Of a stretch of DNA of 20,955 bases, positions 1 to 6,060 are shown in pieces (the first letter of the stretch is position 1; each line of letters starts with the position of its first letter). The notes under the pieces were generated by a model. It was not told the origin of the DNA. It saw only the letters and a list, made by a program, of their open reading frames with translations, and did not search any database. The DNA is from CAYFQV01 sp964654185 (GTDB lineage: Bacteria > Spirochaetota > Spirochaetia > DSM-27196 > PWMO01). The position numbers and the translations under genes were made by a program. The stretch spans positions 1 to 20,955 of the forward strand of contig CAZZIE010000072.1 in the NCBI GenBank assembly GCA_964654185.1. The letters run 5' to 3'.

Positions 1-116
1 GCCCGACGGCCAGCTCCTTTCGGGACCGAGAGATAAGCAGCCGGTCTCAGGTAAAGGGACGCCTGACATGGCGGGATCCTCGCAACTCCTTTCGGCCGGG
101 GGTGATACGCCGGAGC

Positions 117-140
117 CATCAACACGGTTCTGAGTAGGTT
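117..140 (+). repeat. right end of a dispersed 163-bp inverted-repeat element (copy C, truncated by window start)
   Basis: These 24 bases begin CATCAACA and end TTCTGAGTAGGTT. They match the right end of the copy at 10279-10441 at 23 of 24 positions and that of the copy at 4931-5093 at 21 of 24 (hand counts). If the element has the same 163-bp length, its left end would lie 23 bases before base 1. Interior similarity to the other copies over 1-116 is marginal, so only the terminus is claimed. It lies 126 bp upstream of the regulator start at 267. I see no gene in 1-266. Confidence 0.6.
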
Positions 141-214
141 GCGGGTGGCGCCGGTGCCGCGCGGCGCCGGTGCCGAAACGCCTTGTTCCTGCATACAACG
201 CGGCGCCCATCCGG

Positions 215-220
215 TATACT
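215..220 (+). promoter_or_regulatory. possible -10 box upstream of the small regulator
   Basis: TATACT stands out in GC-rich sequence and ends 46 bases before the ATG at 267. No convincing -35 hexamer sits 16-18 bases upstream; a TTGTTC at 183 is 26 bases away. This is a weak call. Confidence 0.25.
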
Positions 221-266
221 GCCGGAAGATCCCACCGGGGCCGACGTCAGGCCGACCGGGACAGGT

Positions 267-572
267 ATGACGGAGAGCAACGTGGCGGACGAAAGCGGCG
301 CAACTTGGACCTACCTCACCAATCACTCACACGTACTCATCTGCCTGACGGAGGACCCCAACTCCCGTTTGCGTGATGTAGCCCAGCGCATTGGCATTAC
401 GGAGCGGGCCGTGCAGATGATCGTCTCCGACCTGGAACAGGCGGGCGTACTGCAGCGTCATCGCGAGGGCCGGCGAAACCGCTACGAAATCAAACCGGAC
501 AAACCCCTGCGCCACCCAGTTGAGGGGCACCGCACCGTTCGCGATCTGCTGGAGATGGTGCAGCAGGGATAG
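267..572 (+). CDS. small MarR-like winged-helix transcriptional regulator
   Basis: A 101-residue protein that looks like one DNA-binding domain with little else. Residues 34-64 give the helix-turn-helix (RLRDVAQRIGITERAVQ, then a recognition helix ending DLEQAGVL). Residues 64-76 form the wing, with REGRRNRYE typical of MarR/ArsR-like winged helices. A short C-terminal helix (residues 88-99) may dimerise. The ATG at 267 is chosen because GGGACAGG lies just upstream and the domain begins soon after it. An upstream TTG at 183 in the same frame would add 28 residues that look non-coding. The family is common as stand-alone small regulators; the ligand and targets are unknown. It converges on the protease gene, so a shared operon is excluded. 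No cysteine cluster or metal site is visible beyond one Cys at residue 26. Confidence 0.8.
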   Translation: MTESNVADESGATWTYLTNHSHVLICLTEDPNSRLRDVAQRIGITERAVQMIVSDLEQAGVLQRHREGRRNRYEIKPDKPLRHPVEGHRTVRDLLEMVQQG

Positions 573-669
573 AGTTCGCGGCCGGCCTGTGGCGCGGCCG
601 CAGATCCAACGGGCCACCGCTGGTCCGTGGGGCGCTGGGACGGCCGCGGGCCGCCGGGCGGCTGCGGAT

Positions 670-713
670 CCGCCGCCGGACCGGTACCACGGCGGTGGGG
701 CCGGAGGCGGCGG
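670..713. terminator. possible bidirectional hairpin between convergent genes
   Basis: The 152-bp gap between the regulator stop (572) and the protease stop (725) is almost all G and C and rich in palindromes. CCGCCGCC at 670-677 can pair with GGCGGCGG at 706-713. A second stem pairs GCGGCC at 578-583 with GGCCGC at 596-601. Neither is followed by a T tract, so this is not a classical intrinsic terminator. The location between convergent genes is the main reason to list it. Confidence 0.25.
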
Positions 714-724
714 GCGCCGCGACA

Positions 725-2749
725 CTAATCAGTTAATCGAACTTCCACAACATACGTGCCGGGGGTGCTGCCGGCATCGTACGTGATGTTTTCGTTGTCC
801 GTGGTGGTCTCGGAAGTGGCGACCACGGTCCCGGCCGGGTCGAGCAGCGCCAGGTCCAGGTTGCCGCCGGAGTGTGTGAAGGTGAGCTCTATCTGGATGG
901 TGCCGCCGGCGGCGTCCACCTCCCATCGGTCAACGGTGTTGTGCTGACGCTGGACTGAGTCCTCGAGGGTTGCCGAAACGTCATAGACCTGCAGATCAAG
1001 CGCAACCGTCGGATTGATCAGTCCGTACCCGTAGTAGTCGTCGCGCCCCGGATCGCCAAGATCGTCTGCGGAAGTGCGGATCGTTGCGTACACTTCCTCC
1101 GGAGACAGATTGGGGTTCCTGCTCAACATCAGCGCGGCCAGGGCCGCAACGTGCGGGGAGGCCATGGAGGTTCCCTCGAAGAAGAAGTAGCCGGGAACCA
1201 GATCGTCGGATGGCGTTCTCGGGTCGTTGCCGACTGTCTGTTGGAGAATCCCGTCGGGATAGTCGTCGTCGTTCTGATCGTTGGCCCGTCCGAGGGAATC
1301 AAAGAGGTATCCCCCCGGCGCAACTACGTCCAGGGAGGGCCCGTAGTTCGAGTAGGGCGCACGGGCCTTGTCGTATTTGCTTGCACCAACAGCCAGAACA
1401 TAGTCGTCGTACGCCGCGGGATAACTCACCGAGTTGTTGTCATTGCCGGCGGCAGCAACAACGACCGCTCCCTTCTCGTAGGCGTATTTCACCGCATCGC
1501 GCTCGTGCTGATAGGATTGGGCTGCGCCAAGGCTCAGGTTAATGACATCTGCCCCGTTGTCGACTGCCCATCTGATACCGTCTACGACATCACCGCTGTC
1601 CCCAATTCCGTCGGCATTGAGCACCTTTATAGGCATTATGCTCACACCGTAGGCCATGCCGGCGGCGCCAATGCTGTTATTCGTGCTCTGGGCAATAGTC
1701 CCGGCCACGTGGCTACCGTGGCCGTTGTCATCCGTTGGATCGATGTCATCATTTACGAAGTCGTAACCGGGAACGAATGCAGTCTTGGCAAAGTCACTGA
1801 GTGTTTGATCAACACCGCTGTCGATGACGGCAACCACGATGGTAGAGTTCCCGGTCTGAATGTCCCACACCGACGGCATGAGCAGTTGCAGGAAGTTCCA
1901 CTGATAGGGATCGAAATACTCGTCGTTGGGTGTGCCCAGCGCAAAGACTCGTTTGTCCCGTTCGGCGTATTCGACTCCCGGCAGTGAGCTCAGATAGTCG
2001 ATGATCGCTTGTACGGTCATGCCGAGCCCGGGAAACGGCATGATCTTCGATATGCGAGCGCCCTCGAGGGAGATGAGTACGCGCTCGGCCCCGATCGACC
2101 GAAGTATGGAGCGCACGGATGACTGCACTGAGCGGCCGCTATCTTCAGTTTCACGATACTTGACGATGATCCCGGAAGGCTCGTCGTCGCCATTAACCGA
2201 GGCAGCGTGTTCTTCCGTAGTGCGGAATCCAGTCACAGGAACCACTGCGGGTGAAACGCCCGAGGCAGCCGAAAAGGCCCCCGATTCCGAGAATGAACGC
2301 CAGGTTGCGGACAGAGTGTACGGCGTCTTCTCCCGCGGCGTCGCCCCGGTGGACACGCCGGCGGATATGTTCCCGACCTCATCGACCGTATGAATGGTGA
2401 AGGTGTAGTTCGTGCCGTTCAGAAGCCCTTCGACCACATAGCCGGTTTCGGACGGCGCCAGAACAACGTCCTCGGCCCCATCTCTTGCTATCCGCAGTCC
2501 CGCAAAGTCGTCGTCATCAGGATTCTGCCAGGTGAGCTCGACCGCCTCATCCAGTGGATCGGTAGCTACTTCGGTAACATCTGCCGGCGGCGTATTATCA
2601 AAGAACCCGACGACCTGGGCGCACCCCGCGAGGGCAAGGACCGACAGCGTGGCACCGCCGATGAGGAGTATGCGGCGAATTGTTATCGTGCGCTGAGAGC
2701 GGCGGCGGCCGCGACCTGCGAGTGCGATGGTGTGCTTCCCCCGGAACAT
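725..2749 (-). CDS. subtilisin-like (S8) serine protease, predicted lipoprotein with N-terminal Fn3 and C-terminal PPC domain
   Basis: A 674-residue exported protease. Residues 11-26 are Arg-rich, 27-42 hydrophobic, and LALAGC gives a lipobox with Cys43. A fibronectin type III-like domain (about 52-140) follows, then an I9/fervidolysin-type propeptide (about 193-268, ending PGVEYAERD). The S8 catalytic domain (about 285-585) has Asp310 in AVIDSG, His344 in NGHGSHVAGT, oxyanion Asn436 in AAAGND and Ser528 in GTSMASPH. All are intact, so it should be active. Residues 605-672 resemble a pre-peptidase C-terminal domain. The ATG at 2749 has no strong Shine-Dalgarno. The 210-bp gap upstream is very GC-rich but has an AT-rich patch (2771-2786, TATCAT on this strand) that may hold a -10. 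It may share transcription with the symporter upstream, but the gap argues for its own promoter. The substrate is unknown. Confidence 0.93.
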   Translation of the reverse strand: MFRGKHTIALAGRGRRRSQRTITIRRILLIGGATLSVLALAGCAQVVGFFDNTPPADVTEVATDPLDEAVELTWQNPDDDDFAGLRIARDGAEDVVLAPSETGYVVEGLLNGTNYTFTIHTVDEVGNISAGVSTGATPREKTPYTLSATWRSFSESGAFSAASGVSPAVVPVTGFRTTEEHAASVNGDDEPSGIIVKYRETEDSGRSVQSSVRSILRSIGAERVLISLEGARISKIMPFPGLGMTVQAIIDYLSSLPGVEYAERDKRVFALGTPNDEYFDPYQWNFLQLLMPSVWDIQTGNSTIVVAVIDSGVDQTLSDFAKTAFVPGYDFVNDDIDPTDDNGHGSHVAGTIAQSTNNSIGAAGMAYGVSIMPIKVLNADGIGDSGDVVDGIRWAVDNGADVINLSLGAAQSYQHERDAVKYAYEKGAVVVAAAGNDNNSVSYPAAYDDYVLAVGASKYDKARAPYSNYGPSLDVVAPGGYLFDSLGRANDQNDDDYPDGILQQTVGNDPRTPSDDLVPGYFFFEGTSMASPHVAALAALMLSRNPNLSPEEVYATIRTSADDLGDPGRDDYYGYGLINPTVALDLQVYDVSATLEDSVQRQHNTVDRWEVDAAGGTIQIELTFTHSGGNLDLALLDPAGTVVATSETTTDNENITYDAGSTPGTYVVEVRLTD

Positions 2750-2959
2750 GACTGCCCGCTACCGGGCTGTCCATTAATGATATCCCATTCGCACCGGTTC
2801 GGCACCTCGGTTCTGCCCGCCGCAGCCGGCCTGGGCGTCGCGCGGTTCAGGCGACCGGCCTGCCCGCCGCACGCCTGGCCCGAACCGGCCTGCGCGGCCG
2901 GCCCGCACGCTGCGCGGCCCGACCCGCGGGCGCCCCCCCACAGGCCCGACGATGCGAAA

Positions 2960-4444
2960 TCATCCGCGATTGCGCCGCCCGAGGAGGCGAAAGCCGTGAG
3001 CATCGAGCTCATCTTCCAAGTTCTCAATGAAAGCGGCCGCGCCGGGAGGCGGCGAGGTGAAGAGGCTCACCGCCACGAAGAGGAGCGTCGTCACGATGGC
3101 GCCCCAGACGCTGGGCCACCAGCCGAGGGGGTAGAAGCCGGTGACGTAGAGGGCGGCGGTGAGGATGCCGCCGACGATCATGGAGACCAGGGCGCCGGCC
3201 GCAGTGGCGCGCCTCCAGAAGAAGGTGCCGACAATGGCGGGCGCCATGACCAGGAGGCCGCCGGAGGCCATGCTGGACAGGACGGTAATGAGGTTGAAGC
3301 GGAACCAGGCAAAGCCGATGCATGCGGCAAGCAGCACGACGGTGATGACCTGACCCATGCGGCGCTCCGACTCTTCCGGTACGTCCGGGCGAATGTTGCG
3401 GACCACGTCCCGGGCGAAAAGCGAGCTCAGGGTGAGGATGATCGAGCCCAGGGTGGAGCTCGCCGCCGCAAAGATGCCAATGAAGATGATGATGGCCAGG
3501 ACGTTCGGGATGGTTGCCAACAGGCGCGGCATGGCCTCGTCGGCGTTCTCCAGGCCCGGGACGACGAGGGCGGCCTGATAGCCGAAGAGCGTGCTGATGA
3601 TGGTGTAGACGAATCCGAAGGCGGCGAAGTAGAGGATCATCCGGCGCAGACTCACCACCCGGTCGGGGATGTACATGCGCTGGGAGACCTGCGGGTTGGT
3701 GAGGGCAAAGAAGGCCCACGGCAGGGTGAGCCCGATGAAGAGATTCGGGCTCCAGGTGAACTCCAGGAGCTCCGGCTTCTCCGCGGCGGCAGTCTGGAAG
3801 AACTCTCCCGGGGAGCCGAAGAAAGAGTACATGATAAAGACCAGGGCGATGATTGCGGTCACCAGCATGGTGAGCGCCTGAACCGCATCCGTCCACGCAA
3901 CCGACCGCATGCCCGCGACAATCGCCGCAATCCCCGCCAGCAGTGCCATGACGAGGACCCCCGCCATGAAGGGAACGCTTCCGCCGGTCAGGCCGTTCAC
4001 CAGGAAGCCGGCGCCCATGAGCTGCACCGAGGCGTAGGGAATCAGCATGACGAAGGAGATGATCGCCGCAACGACGGCGACCCACTTGTTGTCATAGCGC
4101 TGAGCCAGGAGCTCCGGCGGCGTAATGTGGTCGTAGCGCCGCCCGACCAACCAGAAGCGCGGGCCGAAGGTGACCAGCAGGAGCACCGTGAACATGAGAT
4201 AGGTCATCTCGAAACCCAGCGCCCCGACGCCGGAACGGTAGGTCAGTCCGACCAGGCCCACCATCATGAAGGCGCTGTAGGTCGTCGCGGCGTAGGTCAT
4301 CCCGGAGACGAAGCCCTTCAGCTTCCGCCCGCCAATGAAGAACTCCGAGGAGCCGGTGCCGAGGCCCCGCCGCGCCGCCAGGGCAATCCCGATCCCGACA
4401 ACGGTCCAGCCAAGCATCGCCGCCCAGACGTATCCGGAGCTCAT
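2960..4444 (-). CDS. sodium:solute symporter (SSS family), substrate unknown
   Basis: A 494-residue polytopic inner-membrane protein with about 13 predicted helices, the normal size for the SSS (SLC5-like) family, which couples sodium entry to uptake of an organic solute. The N-terminal family pattern is clear: EFFIGGRKLKGF at 34-45, then ATTYSAFMMVGLVG at 54-67. The second hallmark, ASSTLGSIILTLSSLFARD at 328-346, contains the Ser/Thr pair (Ser340, Ser341) expected at the Na2 sodium site. The start ATG overlaps the stop of the small upstream gene as ATGA (4441-4444), implying translational coupling. That pairing with a small membrane protein is typical of pantothenate-, acetate- and related SSS transporters, but the substrate cannot be read from sequence alone. 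The protein ends in a short basic tail (LLGRRNRG). Confidence 0.93.
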   Translation of the reverse strand: MSSGYVWAAMLGWTVVGIGIALAARRGLGTGSSEFFIGGRKLKGFVSGMTYAATTYSAFMMVGLVGLTYRSGVGALGFEMTYLMFTVLLLVTFGPRFWLVGRRYDHITPPELLAQRYDNKWVAVVAAIISFVMLIPYASVQLMGAGFLVNGLTGGSVPFMAGVLVMALLAGIAAIVAGMRSVAWTDAVQALTMLVTAIIALVFIMYSFFGSPGEFFQTAAAEKPELLEFTWSPNLFIGLTLPWAFFALTNPQVSQRMYIPDRVVSLRRMILYFAAFGFVYTIISTLFGYQAALVVPGLENADEAMPRLLATIPNVLAIIIFIGIFAAASSTLGSIILTLSSLFARDVVRNIRPDVPEESERRMGQVITVVLLAACIGFAWFRFNLITVLSSMASGGLLVMAPAIVGTFFWRRATAAGALVSMIVGGILTAALYVTGFYPLGWWPSVWGAIVTTLLFVAVSLFTSPPPGAAAFIENLEDELDAHGFRLLGRRNRG

Positions 4445-4818
4445 GAGCGACCTCCATTGTCACGCCCGGCGCCGCGGCCGGCGCCGGGATTGCCGCGGGC
4501 GGAGTCGGGGTCGCCGCTCGGCGTCGTATCGTCCGCCGCGCCGGGGGCGGCCGTGCTGGCGGACCCGCCGGGGTCACCGCCCACCGTCGCGTTGTCCGCC
4601 GCGCCGGGATCACCGCCCACCGTCGCGTTGTCCGCCGCGCCGCGGCCCCATCGCGCTGTGTAGAAGAACCCGAAGATCACAACGACGACGAGGGTGATGA
4701 TGCACCAGAAGAGGTACGATGCGGCGAAGGTCGGCGTGTCGCCAATGATGAGATAGGGGACGAGGACATCTACCGCCGCAATGACGACCAGGACGAGGAG
4801 CAGAAACCAGCCTCTCAC
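4441..4818 (-). CDS. small two-helix membrane protein paired with the symporter, with repetitive C-terminal tail
   Basis: A 125-residue protein with two hydrophobic segments (residues about 4-24 and 35-53) and a hydrophilic, disordered Gly/Ala/Asp/Pro-rich tail (58-125). The first 57 residues resemble the short partner proteins (DUF3311-like) encoded just before SSS permeases. That assignment is from layout and motif (YLFWCIITLVVV), not a search. The GTG at 4818 is chosen because AAGGGGGA lies four bases upstream. An ATG at 4908 in the same frame would add 30 Pro/Arg-rich residues and would leave the -10 box almost no leader. The tail holds two near-perfect copies of a 12-residue unit (GAADNATVGGDP) and a degenerate third, and seems to be a late addition. 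The stop overlaps the symporter start. The likely role is assembly or regulation of the transporter. Confidence 0.82.
   Translation of the reverse strand: MRGWFLLLVLVVIAAVDVLVPYLIIGDTPTFAASYLFWCIITLVVVVIFGFFYTARWGRGAADNATVGGDPGAADNATVGGDPGGSASTAAPGAADDTTPSGDPDSARGNPGAGRGAGRDNGGRS
4567..4642 (-). repeat. 36-bp in-frame tandem repeat in the symporter partner gene
   Basis: Two copies at a 36-bp offset match over about 40 positions with one mismatch (4573 versus 4609). Each encodes 12 residues (GAADNATVGGDP). A diverged third copy at about 4507-4544 encodes PGAADDTTPSGDPD. This is visible directly and looks like expansion by replication slippage. Confidence 0.85.
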
Positions 4819-4887
4819 GAGATCCCCCTTGGGCGCGCGTGTCGGTACGCCTCCCGCGCGGGGACCCGCAGGTGCGCCCTTGAATCG

Positions 4888-4916
4888 AATGTACGGCGCG
4901 CGGTGCATCGTGCCAA
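4888..4916 (-). promoter_or_regulatory. sigma70-type promoter for the symporter operon
   Basis: On the minus strand TTGGCA (4916-4911) and TACATT (4893-4888) are separated by exactly 17 bases. The predicted transcript start near 4881 leaves a leader of about 63 bases before the GTG at 4818. The same -10 sequence and spacing recur at the ABC-F gene. Confidence 0.55.
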
Positions 4917-4930
4917 GATTGGCTTGCCGG

Positions 4931-5093
4931 AACCTACCCGCAACCTTGTTGATAGGATTCCGCTAACTCATGACCTCATAGAAGCTTCCACCGTCAGTGG
5001 GTCGAAAACAAGAAGCCAGCCGGCCCGGACGTACTAAACCGCTACGCTGGAGCATTTTGTCCGGGCCCGCATCAACACGCTTGTGAGTACGTT
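4931..5093. repeat. 163-bp intergenic element with inverted-repeat ends (copy A)
   Basis: The left end (4931-4954) is the inverted counterpart of the right end (5070-5093), with 18 of 24 positions matching. It aligns without gaps to the copy at 10279-10441, with about 94 of 163 positions identical by hand count. The conserved blocks are the two ends, GGATT near the left end, and GCCGGCC and AGCA.TTT near the right. It contains no open frame of note. Its right end overlaps the osmC-family stop codon (5092-5094), and its left end lies 15 bp upstream of the -35 box of the symporter operon. It resembles a MITE or ERIC-type palindromic repeat. No target-site duplication is evident. Confidence 0.75.
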
Positions 5094-5508
5094 AGAAGAG
5101 TTGCGTTTTCTCAAGCTTCAGCGGCGTATCCAACCCCGCCTGCTCGAAAAGCCGCCCGACCGGGCACGCCTGGATGGTCTTGTCCAGGATGCGCCGGAGC
5201 TTGTCCTCGTCCTCGTCGCTGTCGACCTTCACCGTTCCGGAAGTACCCGTGAAGGTCGGGTCCTTGTCACCCTTCTCCAGATCGATGTCGACAATGACCT
5301 TTCGATAAGAAACGCCGGAGTTCTTGGCGACAACCGCCCAGATGGTGGAAACGCACCCCGCCAGCGCCATGGCCGCGAGCTCCAGGGCGGTCGGCCCCAG
5401 ATCGTCCCCGGACTTCGCCTCGGGCAGATCCAGCACAATGCCGTGGTGCCGGCCGTTGTCCACAATCGACTGCATGCATCCCGTCACGTGTCTCGATGTA
5501 ACCTTCAT
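5092..5508 (-). CDS. OsmC/Ohr-family thiol peroxidase-like protein
   Basis: A 138-residue protein of the usual OsmC-family length. These cytoplasmic proteins reduce organic hydroperoxides through two cysteines, and some members bind or handle other thiol-reactive compounds. Both expected cysteines are present: Cys52 in MALAGCVST on the central helix and Cys115 in QACPVGRLF. DDLGPTALELAAMALAGC (35-52) is the family core. An extra Cys11 lies near the N-terminus. The ATG at 5508 is supported by GGAGG seven bases upstream. It lies 36 bp downstream of the ArsR-type gene on the same strand, so the two are very likely co-transcribed and the repressor probably controls it. The stop codon is formed at the edge of repeat element A. 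Subfamily (OsmC, Ohr or YhfA-like) is not settled. Confidence 0.9.
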   Translation of the reverse strand: MKVTSRHVTGCMQSIVDNGRHHGIVLDLPEAKSGDDLGPTALELAAMALAGCVSTIWAVVAKNSGVSYRKVIVDIDLEKGDKDPTFTGTSGTVKVDSDEDEDKLRRILDKTIQACPVGRLFEQAGLDTPLKLEKTQLF

Positions 5509-5544
5509 TTCAAGCCTCCAATCAAAGCTGTATTGCCACGGCCT

Positions 5545-5904
5545 TCAGCCGTTGAGCTCAGATGCGACATCGAGGGTCTTCAGAAGCTCACCCTCGGCTT
5601 CGGTCACCAGGGAGTAGTGGATGTGCTTCCCCTCCCGGGTGCTGCGAACGAGTCCGATCGACTTCAGAAGCTTCAGCTGATGGGAGACTGCGGACTGTGA
5701 TCGCTGCAAGATGATCGCAATGTCACCAACGCACACCGGCCCCCGCGCCAGCAGCGAGAGAAGCCGAATCCGATTCGCGTCCGAGAACGCCGACGCCAGC
5801 GTCGCCATGCGCTCGCATCTGGCCGCGTCGGGCAGCGCAGCCCGCAAGTCGGCGGTACGCTCGGACTCCTGGTGCGGCCCGAAACTGCCATTACTTTCAT
5901 GCAT
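5545..5904 (-). CDS. ArsR/SmtB-family repressor
   Basis: A 119-residue winged-helix repressor closely resembling SmtB. SDANRIRLLSLLARG (41-55) leads into PVCVGDIAIIL and the recognition helix SQSAVSHQLKLLKSIGLV (69-86), then the wing REGKHIHYSL. Of the SmtB metal sites, the alpha3 cysteine and aspartate are kept (Cys58, Asp61). The alpha5 site is gone: the C-terminal helix after residue 100 has no histidine. Cys30 plus N-terminal histidines (2, 11) could complete an alpha3N-type metal site, or Cys30 and Cys58 could sense oxidants. The ATG at 5904 fits the SmtB length and lies just downstream of the best promoter. ATG 5910 is also possible, and ATG 5949 would fall between the promoter boxes. 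No Shine-Dalgarno is visible for any start. It heads the operon with the OsmC-family gene and is probably autoregulated. Confidence 0.88.
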   Translation of the reverse strand: MHESNGSFGPHQESERTADLRAALPDAARCERMATLASAFSDANRIRLLSLLARGPVCVGDIAIILQRSQSAVSHQLKLLKSIGLVRSTREGKHIHYSLVTEAEGELLKTLDVASELNG

Positions 5905-5930
5905 TATCATATGAATAAGTATCGATATGT
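5900..5930. promoter_or_regulatory. candidate ArsR-type operator
   Basis: An AT-rich island in GC-rich DNA. It contains the palindrome TCATATGA (5908-5915) and a spaced inverted pair, CATAT and ATATG, with 12 bases between them. ArsR/SmtB operators are typically AT-rich imperfect palindromes overlapping the promoter of the repressor's own gene, and this one overlaps the start region and the -10. The assignment is an inference from position and composition. Confidence 0.45.
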
Positions 5931-5956
5931 TACCACTTAATTGGGTCATTGTGCAA
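5927..5956 (-). promoter_or_regulatory. promoter of the arsR-type/osmC-type operon
   Basis: On the minus strand TTGCAC (5956-5951) is followed after 18 bases by TAACAT (5932-5927). Transcription would begin near 5920 and give a very short leader before the ATG at 5904. A TATACT at 5961-5956 lies six bases before the alternative ATG at 5949 and is the competing reading. Confidence 0.4.
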
Positions 5957-6060
5957 GTATAGGTCGATGCTTACGGCCCTCGCCGCCCGCACGGGCCATT
6001 CCACCGCCCTGTCGAAGCTCCGAATGTGTCGTCCTTTTGCGGCTTCGCTGCGAACCCGGG

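Noticed and set aside
670..713. CRISPR-like or other repeat array in the GC-rich gap 573-724
   Set aside because: There are only short GC palindromes with no regular spacing or repeated unit; a hairpin is the simpler reading.
2390..4663. A 757-codon open frame on the plus strand opposite the symporter
   Set aside because: It is antisense to a symporter with clear family motifs. The frame is open because of GC-rich codon bias and its product is Arg/Asp/Gly/His-rich without any domain.
5905..5949. Longer start for the ArsR-type repressor at ATG 5949
   Set aside because: It would place the start between the -35 and -10 boxes and add 15 residues beyond the SmtB-like length; kept only as an alternative.
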